Source of the DNA: Osmia lignaria lignaria
Lineage: Eukaryota > Arthropoda > Insecta > Hymenoptera > Megachilidae
Reading direction: 5' to 3'
Length of the DNA stretch: 64,000 nt
Assembly: GCF_051020975.1 (NCBI RefSeq)
Contig: NC_135045.1
Span: forward strand, 7,256,501 to 7,320,500
Shown here piece after piece: positions 1 through 14,700 of the stretch; the stretch's first letter is position 1; each line of letters starts with the position of its first letter. The position numbers were made by a program, and so were the translations under genes. Below the pieces are notes generated by a model. The model was not told the origin of the DNA. It worked only from the letters and a program-made list of their open reading frames with translations, and ran no database searches.

Positions 1-3000
1 CTCCGCTCCAAAGGTGTATAAATTGTCGAAGCCAGGCGGGACTGGAAGGTGCCGATACTCGATAAATCTATCCGTTCGTGATAGACGAGCCAAGGTGCAG
101 GTTGCCCTGACCGCGCCGTGTGCAGCCGCAATGATGCACCTCTCCAACGGTTAGATGCACATGCACGATGCGTCTCTCGATGCACCTTCACCTGTGATCT
201 CTAGCGGATGAGCCCACTGAACGACAGCGTCTCCTGCTTACCCTCGCGTTCCTCTTCATTCTGCTCCTTTATTCTTCAACCTTCCCCTTCGTGTCCTTTC
301 GTTAATTATCTCGTTTCTCCTATTTCAAGCCCATGATTTCTCACCCTCGCGATGTTTCTATATTTTTATTTTAACCCACTATTGTACACATTTCGTGGGT
401 CTAATAGACACGACTGACCTATTCGAGGATTGAAAAGAATTTATTTCAGTCCCTTTTTGGTCATGGTTCATCGTGATCACGATCACAGTGCCTGATTCTT
501 AAAAATGTTCCGCACAAGCAACTTTCGATCGACCACAGATAGATGATAGTAGATTAGAATTGAAGTGGAAGGATGATGGTAATATTTCTATGACATTCAA
601 CGATACGATACGATTAGATTGAAGACTGGTCTCATGGGATATTTCTGGACCACAGTATAAAGCATCCAGTGTACATTAACCTCGCGGATGCTAGCGAGCG
701 AAATCGACAATGCATGAAAAACGTGCGTTCTGATCGCATAAAACAGTTCGACTTTCCTCTATGTCGGCGCGTATTAACGCCACTGCTATCGGCACGGTTC
801 CCTGCGACACAATAGCACGCCCGGTGACACGCGACAACCGGTCGATCGGTGCTAGCGCCGCTTCGGGACGCAGGAAAAGGTCAGCCACGACGTTCAGCGT
901 CGTTGTCGAGCATTGTCGCAGGTGTTTAACCTTCGCGGCAACGGGCTCAGGTGTGTTTCACCTGCGCTAGCTTGCGAGCACGCGTTCGTACGTACGAGAT
1001 CCTCGCTGGTCGCTCGATAAATTCCGCGTTTTTCCATATTCCCAGCTTCTCCTGCACTTCCGACCTGCGAGAGTTCGCATCCTGCGATCATCCTGCGGGA
1101 CGGATTTTTACTCGTCCTGTCGCTATTTTTTTTCCCCCCGTTCGGTACGGGGGAGAGAGACGGCGATAACTAGGATAATAAATTAACGCACACGACCTTA
1201 TCGAGCCGTATAATTCATCACGAGCTTACGTGCCAGCTCGTAGGCCGAGGCTAGCCTCACGTGTACGTCTCTCCGTGCCTCGTGTGATCCTGCTTTTGCA
1301 CATTAACCTCGTAAAACTCTAACGGCGTTCGACCTCTACACCTGTAGGAAGGAACGTTCCTCTGCCCTGGGTGCAATGTGAAAGTTCGGAGCACGGAAGA
1401 GAACAAAAAGGAGGGGGGGAGAGGAAAAAAGTACACTCGTTAACCGAGCGTTATCGTCGGGTCTCGTTAACGATGAACCCGAAGCCTGAATTTCTGGAAC
1501 TTTTATCGGATTAGAACGTACGATCGGTGAACCCGGTACCGGGCTAGGTTGAACAGGTGATCTCGGATTTCATTGAACACGACGTGGCAAGATCGATGGA
1601 CGGTTTCAGAGGGCTGTGTGTTGGTTATGCGATTTTGCCCGTGGCTTAATGGATTGGTGGATATTAAGCGATGAATTATTACCGCGGGCATGAGCACACG
1701 TGATATTTAGAATTTTCGTTCGAGGAGGTTTTTATTGAAACTGATGCTCCGTGTCGTTCCATTTTTCAATTGAACCTCTTTGCTTGATTATATTGGAGAA
1801 GAAAATAAGATACGCTCCTTATTGTTTTTCTTATTCTTCTACTTCCTTACAGTTCGACCATTCCATATTTAAATCCTCGAGTTCCCGTTGCCCAAGGATC
1901 GTCGCGCGCTTCCTTGAACGATCGAAAAGAATCGTTAAATCGAACAACTCAGTACGCGCCGAGCTTTGACAATCGCACAATGTCTTGATACCTCATCTAA
2001 GAAAAGTTCGCAAGACGAAGCGTATTATACAAAGTAAGCGTAACTGGTCGTCGGTGAAACGAAGTAGATACGGTTCATCTTGATCGGACGGCCGAGCAAT
2101 AACGCCAAAGCGGTATGAAACGGCGTAGGTAACGATTCGAGAGGGAAATAACGAGGTTCTGGGTTAGGTCCACCAATGGACAGCAACTGCCATTATCTCC
2201 AAAAATAGAAGTATCCCCGGTACACCGCAATCGCGAATGCGTTCACTATACCCGAGGTTCATTAAACGTTTACTAAAATATCGATCAACATCGATCGGTT
2301 TCCCTATTTACCCGCCGATATCTCGGACGAATTTCTTATTGGAGCTGGCCTGCTCCGAAACGACCACGAGTCCCAGCTCATAATAGCTTCGTTAGAATTA
2401 ATTAGACAGCTGTTTCCGCGCTTTAATCGGGATACGATTACGCGATCACCGTATCGGTATCGTGTCGCGCTTATAAAGCACGCGAATTTCTGATAATTAT
2501 GTGGGTGACCTCGGACAGGGTGTCGAGCCGAGCTTGTCTTACTCGCCATTTACGGAGGCAATAAAAAAAGAGAAGAAAAATAAAAAACAGGAAAAATTGC
2601 ATAATCAATCGTCGTTCGAGCGTTAAGCCGAACGTTAACGAGGCGAGCAATATGAACGGAAGGTAATTATTGTTTCCTGTATATAGCGTGTTAACAAAAA
2701 CTGTCACGAAACATTTCTTCAGGGTATCTTGAGATGTATTCGCTTAATCAATTTCTCTCACCGGTCCGGAGGATACGATCTAATTTTATACCGGTGCTCG
2801 TTCTTCAAATAATTGTATGATCGCCAGGGCGTTCAGTAATTTATGCGTACACACGGCGATGCGCGTGTTTACATACACTCATTACTTTGTAATCTGCCGG
2901 ATTGCTCTAAGGCTCATGCAACGTCTTCTAAATAGAAATTCTGAATAGCAGGATTACGTAATGGTTGCTTGCGTGCTTGACGGGCTTTCAAGCGAACGTG

Positions 3001-6000
3001 TAATATAGGGTCGAGAAATAATTTAAAGAATATATAATTTGCTCGGACTTAATGAACCTTTCAATCTTTCCGTTCGCATTAACTTTGTTAAAGATTTCAT
3101 ATAATTTGTTTTCTACATTAAGTCAATAAAATGTTAGAATATAATTGAATAATGGCCAGGAAAACTGGCCTAGTTTATTTTCCTGTTCTCGAACTACTTG
3201 AACGGAAATTCAATTTCTCGAAAGGAAGGTAACAGGTTCGAGCGAAGTGTACCAAAGTATCCATTGGCGAGCTGTTTCCTGGTTAAATCGCGGCACGAAT
3301 AAGAGATCCCATTACACGCGGTGCATCAACAAATCACGGCAACCGATAATCCGTTTCGACCTTCGTCCGCAAAGCTGCAAGATTGTTCGAGGCCGTGCAC
3401 CGAAGCCGTATCTTCGAGCCACAGAATACATTATCCTGAAGATTAGTGTGCGAACGATACAAGAAAAGGCATCCGCAACACCAATGGGGGTCCAAGTGAA
3501 CGTACCGCGAACACATCTGTACACCTGTACGCGAATACCGCGTTGAATTTACGAATAAACACGCATGGTTACAAACTTTCGTCAATTTTTGTAGACAGAC
3601 CATCGATTTTAATGAAACTTGTAGGAAATGTAATATACATCTTCCAAGTAAAGTGTACTTTTATTTTAAACGGAAAGTGTTGATATCAGAATTGAATTAT
3701 GAAAATTGAAATTTGATATAGAGGAAGAAATTTGGAAACTACGGATTCCATATAATTAAGTTGGGAATCAATCCATAGGTAACCTGATGCGATTTACGTA
3801 AACGATTATCGATAAAGGAATTCGGCTATAATTCCTCGATTTCACCCGTGAAAGTTGAAAATTGTACCCCCGATCAAGCGCGAGAATCATCGTTTTTTCA
3901 ATCAAAACGTGTCGCAAGAGTTTTTAAAATGAAAATCAGCCGCGCTTGGTGCTTTCCTACCAAATCTTGCGAAAGATGTTGCGAAGGGTGTTGGAGTGCA
4001 GGGCAAACACTCGTTGGTAAATATCGTAAAGCGCCGTTATTATGGGTGACGTTATGGACCACCATGAACAACTATGGTAAATTCTTAGCCACACCAAGGA
4101 TAGTAACGTGCGAGCCGTCGACGTGGATGATCCTCTAAGCGTCAAAGACATTGTCAACAGAGCAATAGCTTGACAAGTGTACATTTCCGGCATGGAGATT
4201 TTTACAATTCTTTGTTAATCGTGTTAAACGAGTCATTTTTAAATAAAATATCTATCAATACCTAGAATTAGGTATTAGGAAACTAGAATATAGTCTCTTT
4301 ATTCTGATTGCCATTTTCAAATCCTTCTCTAATTTCCTAATAATTTTCAGCTTCCATCAAAATTCACAGCAGGAAGGTTAATCAAACGAATAACAGATTC
4401 GCAAACAAGAACGTTCAGAGCGTGTTGGTTGGAAATAGAATTTCGAGGTCGAGTCATGCAATCCGCGTCACTGCAATTCGCTATTGAACAAACGTCACTA
4501 ACGAGCTATCAAGCAGGCGTGTCGATGCACCAAACGAGCGAATCGACGCTTTGTTTTAACCGTGTCCCTGCATTAGTATAATTTCAATGCGAAACAAGTG
4601 TATTCGATTAGTGAAATAGCTTTAAATGACTCAACATCCATCGTCTGATTGTGAAATTTAAGAAGTCAAATCGGAGAATTGAAAAACCATCGATTTGTAC
4701 GAACGTTGCTATAAATTAGGCCGCGACTATTATATCGAAGACCTTGAAACCAGGAACAGGCAAACGTCTCTTCGCGGTTCTACCATGCCGCGATCGATCG
4801 CGATTGCACAATCGATAACTACAAACGCCTGGGACCTTTTCAATTATTCCTTTTGTCCCGTGTTCGCGGTTACGTCCGTTTAGTAATCACGGCTACAATT
4901 TTATGTACCGATCGTTGGGGGGAGAAGGGATCTAATAACGGGAACAATAATCGTCGGTCTGAAAGAACAAGTTCGATCCAGCAAGCGGACACTCGATACG
5001 GCGACATCGAACAGGGGGTCGTGACGCGTTAAATGAACTTATCTCTCCGTGGTTCGAGTAAATTAAGTCGGCCTTTAAATTAGCCCGGAGCAAGCGGTAT
5101 AAATCGGAGCGTGGCAAGAGATTCAAGCGGTAAAGGGTTGGCACAGGCTACGGCAGTAGGATTTTCTTCGATGCCCACGGCATTGCTACAACGGTATCCC
5201 TTTCATTGCATCCTCCATTATGCGCCGCTTATAGCGCGTAATCTCGGTCGCATCTCTGATTTCAATCTGACCGCTTACAACGCACAGCGTACGCTCGCGC
5301 GCGCCAGACCAATCTACAAATCAGCCTCGTTTCTTTTTTCCCTCGGCTGGAATCTGCGTGAATCGTGAACGCACGCGGCGGATACATAGGTGCACGGGGG
5401 TTGCGCAATCCTGAGCCCAGGTATCGTACCATCGCCCTAGCTCCTTCGCGTTTTACTTTGTCTACGTCATCGTCCATGTGGTATTAGGACACTTCTGATT
5501 ACTTTTTTACGGTTATTTTGATATTCTGATCATTTCCGAGATAAAACACCCTTCTTCTTGTATAGCTATTATAATTTTTGAAAAATGAAATGATGACTCT
5601 GGACTTCTACCCAAGTACAAAGTAAATTGTTGGATGACCAACGTCACTAGTCGCAACACAATGAAGGATTTTAAATTCTTACCTCCCAAAATTCGAGCAC
5701 GAAAAATTATAGGTACATATTTGTTCCTTCGCAGCAATTGAAGTGGCAAGTGTGCTGATACTCGTGGACGGTAGTGTACGTAACTGGCGGAGAATGTGTA
5801 TAAACAACGGGTCTTGAAATTGTCCGGCGACGACAGATATCGTTGTCTCCTCCCATGGAATCGGCATGTCCACCAATCGTATCGTATTTTTTCAGCGACA
5901 GTACCGGCAGATCGACGACGAACGCCTTCGTCCAGCCGGATTTTGTACGGGCATGATCGAGCGGGCAATTCGGTTTAATGGGTAGCGTTTATCTTGAACG

Positions 6001-7374
6001 GAGTGCATTGAATTACATGGAGTTTCTTCTTTTTCGGCTGGGACAGTTCAAAGGACAGAGGCTGAAATTGTGTCGATGAACAGTTATTCTAAGGAATTCT
6101 CATCGTTGACTGACTATGAATTTAATTCTATGAAATAATTAAGAAATGAAAATGTTATAGGAAATACACGATCAGTAACGATGGGAAGATAGTTCTTTCC
6201 CGCGGCTTTTAGTATAATATTTGTTAAAAGCAAATCATGTCCGTTGGCGATTCCTCGAATCCAGCAATTCCGTCGTTTTCCCTGGGAACGGAACGTCCGC
6301 AACTCCCACGAGACGTTTGCCTTGTATACGATTATCCGTAAATGGTTAAAATATCGAAGTTCCTAACGAAATTAACCTTAGAAGCGCGAAAGAGCTCGTT
6401 AGTCCGCCGTATCCATTTATTAAGCGAATTACCTTTGACTGACACGCGAAATTCATTCCGCTCCGCTCGACGATTTTTCTACGCTGTTTTTGTTCCCTTT
6501 CAACTTTAAAGCGAACTTTTTCAATGGTTATTTCAGATCGTCCAGACTCGTTAAAGAATACTTCTCGTTGAATTCTTTGTAAACGGAGAATCCGAAGAAT
6601 AACCAGACTAACATTCTAAAGTTATTATACATTGAAAGCGTCCGTACACTATTTTAATCCTCGATTGTCAACGAATCGAGATCCTTTGATCTCGAGCCAA
6701 CCTCGACTTACCTCTATCAAAGAACCTCATTAAGACCGAGTTATTAAGGCGTTGCGCAACGAAACGATTTTCGACAGTCTTTGTAGAAATAACCGTTGCA
6801 GTATTAATGCTTTTTTCATTCCGTCACGTATCCTTGGAGGCAAATAGACACCTTAGGTGATGTCTCTTTCGAGCTAAGCATTAAATTCGTTGGAGAAGTT
6901 GCAATTACGAGATTCTACAGGGCTAGACTTTGCTCGAATGACGCAAAGGAGACGATTTTAAAAAGGTATCGTCGTTCCTCGAACTACGAGTGTCCTTCCT
7001 GGCTCGGACAAAGAAAGGCCCGGGCTTTAATTACGATTCTGAACGGAGTGACGCGGGATGTCCTTCGTGGATTTTTCACGTGCGACCAGCACAATGATAG
7101 GCGGCGCGATAATCATATTGCACAAGAGCCATGTAACGCTCAAGGCTGCGGCGTTACTTTATTTCCAGCCATATTTCCCGTAAAAGGCAATAATCGAGTC
7201 CTGTACAATCTCGGCCGCTTCCCACGTTGTAAGATTCATCGAATTCCACGATGCTGGTTGCAGGCAAATTTTATGCCAATAAGAATTCACGTTCGAGGAT
7301 TCATTAAATTAACCCCTTAAGAAAGGAAGACTTTCAAACAATTAGGTTCGACCAGAAGTGTACCTGAGTTCGTG
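1..7374. other. Noncoding stretch, no gene recognised
   Basis: No frame here resembles a known protein, and the open frames are short and overlap on both strands. Visible small structures are three GATGCAC words at 133, 154 and 179, a 12-bp palindrome TCGTACGTACGA at 986-997, a 12-bp palindrome GAGGCTAGCCTC at 1247-1258 and a short hairpin at 4257-4276. A TATAAATC word at 5099 has no convincing initiator at the expected distance. I read this as intergenic or intronic DNA. Confidence 0.6.
4257..4276. repeat. Short perfect hairpin
   Basis: An 8-bp stem AATACCTA / TAGGTATT encloses the 4-nt loop GAAT in an AT-rich context. It is too short and too isolated for a microRNA precursor. No function is assigned. 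Confidence 0.5.
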
Positions 7375-7411
7375 TATAAAAGGAGCATCAAGCAAAACGC
7401 TATTAATCATG
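7375..7411 (+). promoter_or_regulatory. Weak candidate TATA promoter
   Basis: TATAAAAGG at 7375-7383 is a near-ideal TATA box. An initiator-like TCATGT has its A at 7409, 34 bp after the first T, which is at the long end of the usual range. No long reading frame follows; the first ATG frame closes after about a dozen codons. In a window this size such matches can occur by chance, so this is only a pointer. Confidence 0.15.
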
Positions 7412-7470
7412 TGCCATGTTTCCTTTAACGTTAATGGTACGAGGGGTTCATTAAATTTCACGATTTACCC

Positions 7471-7662
7471 TCGGACGGCGGACCATGGAGAGAGCCACAA
7501 TTTTAATACAATTTTGTACTTCATTTTCTAAATTTTACACTGTTCCTTTAAAAATTATTCTTCCAGTATATGACATTTTTTTTTTTTAAATTATACACTT
7601 AATTTTAAGTTAATATCCTTGTACATATTTTATAAGTTTGGGTCACGATTGATTCAAGTTAA
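7471..7662 (+). mobile_element. Truncated copy of TTAA-bounded MITE family A
   Basis: This segment aligns along its length with 43241-43436. Shared landmarks are GGACCATG, GAGAGCCACAATT, AATTTTACACTGTTCC, ATTTAATTTTAAGTTAAT or a close variant, and TTTGGGTCACGATTGA. The copy ends in TTCAAG followed by TTAA at 7659-7662, like the other copy's TTCAAGGATTAA. The 5' terminal piece is shortened; TTTACCCTCGG just upstream may be a decayed left end. There is no coding capacity. The family is inferred to be a non-autonomous DNA element. Confidence 0.6.
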
Positions 7663-10600
7663 CGACGGTCCATTCGCTAATGAAGCTCCCGTTAATTGCC
7701 TTATTATCCCAATTTCCAGTCGATTGACCAAGGTGTGAAGCGGCAAATTAATTCCTGATCGAACTCATTAATTCGCGATCGTCGATTCCAATTACGAAAC
7801 ACGACGACAAATGAAAAGAAAGCCGATCTCCCTCGGTAATATTCTTCGTTGGGATTCGCTTCCTTCGTTATTCGAAAGGGAATCCGACTTCGGCGAGGTC
7901 CTTTCCATCATCCCAGCTTTCACGATCGTCCAATCGTTTTCTCGCAGAGAAAATTGAGACGAGGGAGAAAAATCGTACTAAATTTATTGGTAATTGGTAT
8001 CGATTTACCGTCGATGGGACGGGGGAATCGTTAAAATATTAATTCATCCGTAATGTTGAGACTTCGGTTAGCAGGAACGTTGTACGTGTACAGAACGGTG
8101 CGATTCCCTAGACACGATTTGTCAATCCACGTCCATTACATCAGCCGGGGGAGACAGTTTACGATCGTGACGAATGCGATCTCGTAGAAGAAAAGTGTAC
8201 GACGGGATTGCAAAGAGCTTGCGCAGCCTCTTCGGGAAAGGATCTCGGTGCGGATCGCAAGCGGATCGTCTATGAGCGTGCGGCAAAACCGAAACGCCGT
8301 TTATAGAAATATTCTTGATCGAGCAGTTTTTAATAATCGCTTGACAAAGTTGGATTTTGTACAATCGTCGGGCTTGCACAATCCCCTTTCAATTTATCTC
8401 GATCGTGACGAACAGTTTCCCACGATCCGTTGCTGTCCATCCTTTTGATCGCTCTATTTTTCAGCATTGAATGAAATTGAATGACCGAAGACATCCGAGG
8501 GATTCGTCATTAATACTCGAGTGTCTAAGATGATCTTATCATTCCGATGACCGACGTCACTTCAGTATGTACGTTTTCGCATTACCGTCATTTGTTTCGA
8601 TTTAAGTGGTGAAAGGGTTAAAAGCAAGATTGCATCGGGAGAGGTGTATGTCAAAATCGAGAAAGAACCATCGCAAATGAACGTATCGGTTGAGAAACAC
8701 TGAGAGTGCTCTACTTTCCGTCTCTCTTCAGCCGCCTTCACGTGGACGGGCTTCTCGAGTCCGTAGATTACGTATGGACACGCATATATCAGAGGGGATG
8801 GTAATATGGCTCAACTCCTTCTCGTGTGTTGCTCTTAAAGACTCTCACTTTGAATCATGATTTTTCTATCACTCTACGTAACGACTGAAGGATGGTGCTT
8901 TTAGAATCTACTGCAGTGGAGCAACATCTTAGCCTCCTGCAATTTGATCTCCATATTCTTATTTAAAATGGAACTTTCGATAGATAAAATCTCTAAAAAC
9001 GATCAGAACGAATTTCATTCATTCCTCTAGTGAGTCGCCATCGTGGACCATTGAGTTTCGACTGAAATTCCCGGTTGTTCCGCGGCCTCTCGGACACCTC
9101 GTGAAAGGTAATCGCGGGTAAAGGGAGCGGGATAGGTTCCGTCGTTCCATTTTTGCCCGAAACAGATCGACGAGATCGGGGTCCGGCTCTTTCTCTCTCT
9201 CCTCTCCTACTCTATCGTTTCTCTGGCCGATTTGCCAATACAGCTCGTTGATATGCAGAAAGCCCATCGTTTGAGCAGCGAGGCAAACGGCAGAGGAGGG
9301 CAAGAAGGTTTCAAAACAGGGAACGCAACGTGTACACCGACGCCGACGTCAGGCCAATGATATATGGGAATGGCTTCTGGGATGAAAATGGGGAGATGTA
9401 TCCGCTCGATTTTCTCGGTGGCGGCTAGTGAGCGGAGAGAGGAACGCGTTCTCGACACGCTCTCGCCAACAGAGTCCTTGAAGACGAACAGAAGGATTTT
9501 AAATCCTTCGCTGACGCTCCTAGGAAGAGCGTTCTCGCGGCGGGCGCCTAAGCATACGTTTTAAATGTTATCGTGTCTGTCCATCGGATCCTTCGCGGTT
9601 CGTATACGGTAGCGGCGATGAATATAATAACTCATTCCCTATTGTTGAACGCAACGAACGGTGAACATCTGTAATGCCGCGAATCCTTCGACGCAAATGA
9701 AGAAAAAAAATAGAAAAAACCCATAGCGATGAGAAAATACAACAACGATTAGAATTTTTCATTTCAATCAGATAACTCGAAGTAATTATTTATTATTAAG
9801 TCATCTGAAAAAATTGTGCTCCTTTGAAAATTATTAAGAGAATAAAAAGCGTCTCGTGCGTATTTCAAAGCTACGAAGATCTACGCTCTATTGAAAGTTG
9901 ACCGAATCGAGTGAAACATCGCGGCGAAGTGTCCGATGGGGGCATTCTATGAATTCTCACGGAGACCCGATTTGAAAGTACCAATCTATAGCAGCGGACC
10001 AGTGGTACGAGCCGCGAATGAAATCAATGGAGCAAAAGTGTTCTTCGATCTTGCGAAATCGGTTCGACCAGCCGCGAGCAGATACAAGCGCGTTGCAGAT
10101 GCAAATGCAAGGTGCAAGAAACGCGTGAGCTTCGTTCCTTCGCCAACCCCTCTAAATTTTCTTGATTAAAATCTATTTAATGTACGACTGTATGAAATGA
10201 GAAAAAATAATACATCTACAATAATTCTTCCAATTATTCGTTGAATTAATCACTGAATACTCAATTACATCATCGGTTGCTGAAACAACACCTGTCCCAA
10301 ATTCTACAATGTATCCAAGCACGAGCTGTAAACAACATCGACAGAAAGCATCGATACTTAATCGAACAGGGTTATCGTCGAAGAATTTTTTAAAGTGCTG
10401 ATCGTTCACGAGTCGGAAAACAGACGGTCGAAGCTATGTGACGCAACGTCGTGGCGAGGAGGCTCGTTCGCTTCGAGCCGCGGGGCTAACCTCGGCTATT
10501 ATGCAAATTAATGTTAATTAAAATCAAACAGAGATCCTCCCCGTTCGCCGTAGTCTCGAATCGCGCTGCGTGTTTGCGCGTGTAAAGGATCGAGAGAATC

Positions 10601-11627
10601 GAACGTCAAGGAAAGTAAACGTCGCTCCTGGGATCGTCTTAATTTGTAAGAACATTGTAGTGCACGAAGATCAAACTAAATAGAAAATTATAATAATTCA
10701 ATGTTTCATTAATTTTTCAGAAAGAAATCTTCCGATTTCCGCTTCCTTATGGTAAAGATGCATCCAAGATGCAAAGGGTTAATTGTTGCTTCGCGAACCC
10801 ACGGTCTCGACTTTCTTCTTTCTTTTTTCACAAAGAACAATAATGATCGAGCGGATCTAGCGAAATCATCTCGTCCAATGAAATTCCGTTTGTTCTTTGA
10901 TCGTGGGTGCTCGATCTCCGTTGGAAGATGAATGCAAACTCGCAGGTGATCCGTGCCGTGTCGTGTCGGCGCCGAAGAGAAGAGAGAGGAGGAGCGAGGT
11001 AAAAATCGGCGTCGCAATCTACATACATCGCGGGGTCACATTAGAAGTAACGAGAAAGCGGGTCGGGAGCCACGCGCAATTTACGAGCAATAAGCGAGCC
11101 TCCAGATCTGTTGGAAGAGCGGAGAGACGTCGTTAGGATTGGAATATGCACGGCCACGACCTCGGGTGAGCCCGCCTAGGTTCACCTTTCCTCGACAACT
11201 TCTCATCCGTGCCTCGACCCACTCTCTTCAAGTGCACCTTCACCGATACACGTGCAACGCCGCGCCGTGCCGCGCTCGACTTCTTCAGAGGAAGAGGATG
11301 CATCGTAATACTCCGTTGCTCGCGTAGGAGTCGATGTAAATGCGAAGACAAAAGACCTCGTGCGCTACGATGCGATTAATGCGGGCTCCATCGTTGCGCG
11401 GAATCTTTCTACCTGTCCCATCGTGTACCGGAAAGTTCTGTTAAGCATTCGCGAACGCTGCTGTTTTCGTATAATTGAATCATACCGCTGCGCTGCCTCG
11501 AAGGTACACGCTCTCTTCCAAGTTTCGATACCAAACAAGAGAAACCGCGATATTCTGCTTTTCTTTTTTTTTGAAATAAGCCGATACAGATTTTGCAGAA
11601 TTCATTGAATTTCTCAAAGCACATTTT
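7663..11627. other. Noncoding stretch, no gene recognised
   Basis: No supported coding region. The frame at 9936-10169 has a protein-like composition but no motif I recognise and no conserved partner. There is a CT-rich microsatellite-like tract around 9188-9212. A short segment at 10770-10796 (TGCAAAGGGTTAATTGTT) is echoed at 55162-55187, which suggests a decayed dispersed repeat. Two GCGGATCG words stand close together near 8251-8269. Confidence 0.55.
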
Positions 11628-11720
11628 AACGTTAGGACTACCAAATCAGTCAAAATGACTATTTTAAATTAGAAATTTTATCAAGGTATTTTCGTTGAAA
11701 TACCTTATTGAAATGTTTCG
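11628..11720 (+). repeat. Possible dispersed-repeat end with two hairpins
   Basis: The segment starts with TTAACGTTAGGACTACC. It holds a small dyad AGTC-AAAA-TGACT-type hairpin near 11648 and then a 9-bp stem AAGGTATTT / AAATACCTT with a 6-nt loop at 11683-11706. The TTAA start and the AAAATGAC word resemble the other repeat ends in this window. Only one copy of this exact form is visible here, so its repeat status is inferred. Confidence 0.3.
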
Positions 11721-14700
11721 TCCTTTATCTATTTAATTTTCTATATTATTTCCAGCTTAAAAATAAGTGTGTATCAAACATCGTTAATAAATTTCTGATG
11801 AGATTTTTAGAATCAACAAATTTCCAGGCGAACAGTTGTTGAAAAATCGCAGAAATCGAAGATTTTCTCACCTGTTCGCCAAAAGATAGGTCGAAGAAGA
11901 GTCGTGTACGTTGGAGAGGCAGGATGATCGGAATCACGGAGAGAAGCGGCATCGCGGTCCACCGAACGGCGACCTCATTGATACACGATGCACCGGAGTT
12001 CCTCGTCCCGGTAAAAGATGCACCGAGCATCGTCGAGAAGCTTAGCGGACGAAGCGGTATCCGTGGAACGGCGACATGGAAATAGTCGCGATAAATCGCT
12101 CGCCACGAACTATTCCATTATAAAGGAGCATGCCCTCCGCAACATAGCCGACTCGCTCGCGTTGCTTTGTGCACGGCGCACCTACCTGTACGTGCATCGG
12201 CTGCCGACACAGCCGGCTACGACTAACGACAATCGCGTCTAAAGGATTTCCCTGAAAGCCACCAGCGAATCTTGACGTGTATCTCTCGAGAGACGCTTCC
12301 TTGAATGAATTTTCTCCGAGCATCGGGGGAGAGGAGGTGGGAGGCGAGAACACCGTTTCCCAATTCCAGGCAAGTTTTATACGAAAACGATTTCTGCCAG
12401 CTTCTCGGAACGCTTCTATCGTAACGAGGTGAACAACTACGTTGAATTTTCTCGAGAATTGCAAACGATCGAGCTGAGATGTATTATAATAAATCTATCA
12501 TAATAAAGATCAAACGATTCAAAAAATGTTTCCTATAAAATTCAAATTGAAATCCTTCGTATCTACGATAATTTCCAAAGTATCGAACGCGTTAGAATTG
12601 GAAAATGAAGTTTCTTATTTGATTCAGAGCCATAGATCTCGACGGACGTATACGCGTAACGCAAGACGAGGGCGCACAGCGTGCGCGAAACGCACGGACT
12701 GAATCGCACGGGTACACGCGCATCGAACGAACCAGGCACGCCTGTTATTACACCCGCAGATTGATGGAATCATGCAACCAGTCATTTCGTGGTAGAATCA
12801 GTGAGAATTAATATCGGGCTATTAATTTCTCCCCGCTAGCGGCCGATTCGCGTAGCGGAGGATCACGAGCGGAAAAGGCACGCATTCGATCCCTCTACGT
12901 GATTTAGACAACGTTTCATTTTTTCTTTTTTTTTTTTTTTATATTCTTTCCCTTCCTCCTTGCTCGAACCGTCTTGAACTCTGTTACCTCAACCGCATCG
13001 ATCGCTCTCTGATGAGGATCAGTCAGATTCATGGGCGCTTAGTGCGAATTGATGCACGAGCATTAATTACGCGATCGGGTTCTACGTTCCTCGGTCTGGA
13101 TCGTGGATCCAGCCTGGTGGTGGATCCTTAACCCCCGGGATTCGTGACGATTCATCAAGCATCTCCACGGGAGTGCGTAGCAGAAGAGACGTCGATGGAT
13201 CATCGTTCGCATTCTTCGATGCGAATATCGCAAACGATGGGAATTAAATGGCTGAGAGCGAGCCTCGAGTTGTCAACTTGCATTGCTTCGCTTTGTAGAA
13301 TATTTAAAAAGAAATACTCTTAAATGTTGATGATACTTCATTGATTAAATTACTTTTGAAATAATGACCAACGTGTTAAAATGAATTCTTATTTTTAACT
13401 CAATACCCGAGGAAATTTAAACAGTTTCGAATTACAGCCCGACGACGTTACACGTGTAATCGATTTATAAATTAAATTGAAAGCTATTCTTGACTCAAGT
13501 TTATACTCGATTCTCTCGTAAAATGTCTGAGAAAATTAAAATTCGACGACATTATGACACAAGCGCGAATCTTTCGTATACTCGGAGTAGTCCTCGCTCT
13601 CCTAATCGCGTCGGTAATGATACCGGGATTCTCGCGTTTAATATCATTGCTCGTTCAACGACAATAAATATCAGTTTCCAACAGTTGGTCCGTAGCTCGG
13701 TTTTCAGTGTAAATGCAAAATCGCGCGTAATTTATGCTGGCAAGCAACACGCTTGGCTGCTCGAACCCCCGCGGCGAACTTGCAACGGCTTCATAAAGCC
13801 TGTGCACGATTCGTAGCGAGGTGCAACCACAAACGTGCCACCGCCATAGTCACCACTCGTTTACACACGCACCCGATAACGTGCGTCTAGAGAACCCGGG
13901 GATGCTTGTTTCTCAAACAAACTTACAGAAGATTCTATAGTGATAAAGGTAGTTTTCGGACTACTGATGGTCTTCGAATATAAACATACGTACAATAGTA
14001 CAATAACAGTAAATTGCGAACAGATATGGAATTCTCTTTAAAAATAACCCTGTGATTGTACAATATTAAAGTACTATTAATAAAAGGTTCTGTTGGAATT
14101 TCTAAGATAAACCTAGCTGTACAAGCTGAATGTTTCCTACATGGAACGATCATTGTAACAAAACAATCAAAGGCGAATTTTACGAATATATCGTTGTCAA
14201 ATAATTTAAGTTGATTCGAGAAAAACTCATTGTCAGAGTACTGCACGTACTGCAAAATTTAGCTTGTACCTGCCCGTTTTTCTGGCACTCACTTCGACTC
14301 CCTTATGGTCACCTCCTACTCACAAAATTATAACCAATCCGATCCCTTCTCTTCATTTTCACCTCCCAAGTTATCGCTCGAAGCGTGCGAATACTCTCGT
14401 TTAATTACACATTCGCGCGCACTGAACAGGTTCATTTGGTAGGATGCGTAAGTACTCGTCGTCCATCTTCCACATCGCGTTACGAAACTCACTCGAATCT
14501 CATAAAACCTGTACAATTTCATTCCCAACGATTCGATTCGACGAAACATCGCGACGTATAATCGTAAACTTCAAGGGATCGTCGAAGAGTAACCGTTCAC
14601 CGACCAATACGTTCGATCGAAGCAAATTTATTCGTACCTTTTAACAACCTATACGCTAGAGACCGAGTTGAAAGTCGAACGGGATGATTGAACAAGACGA

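Noticed and set aside
5513..5968. 151-codon minus-strand frame
   Set aside because: Arg/Leu/Ile-rich, no domain, overlapping another frame in a different phase.
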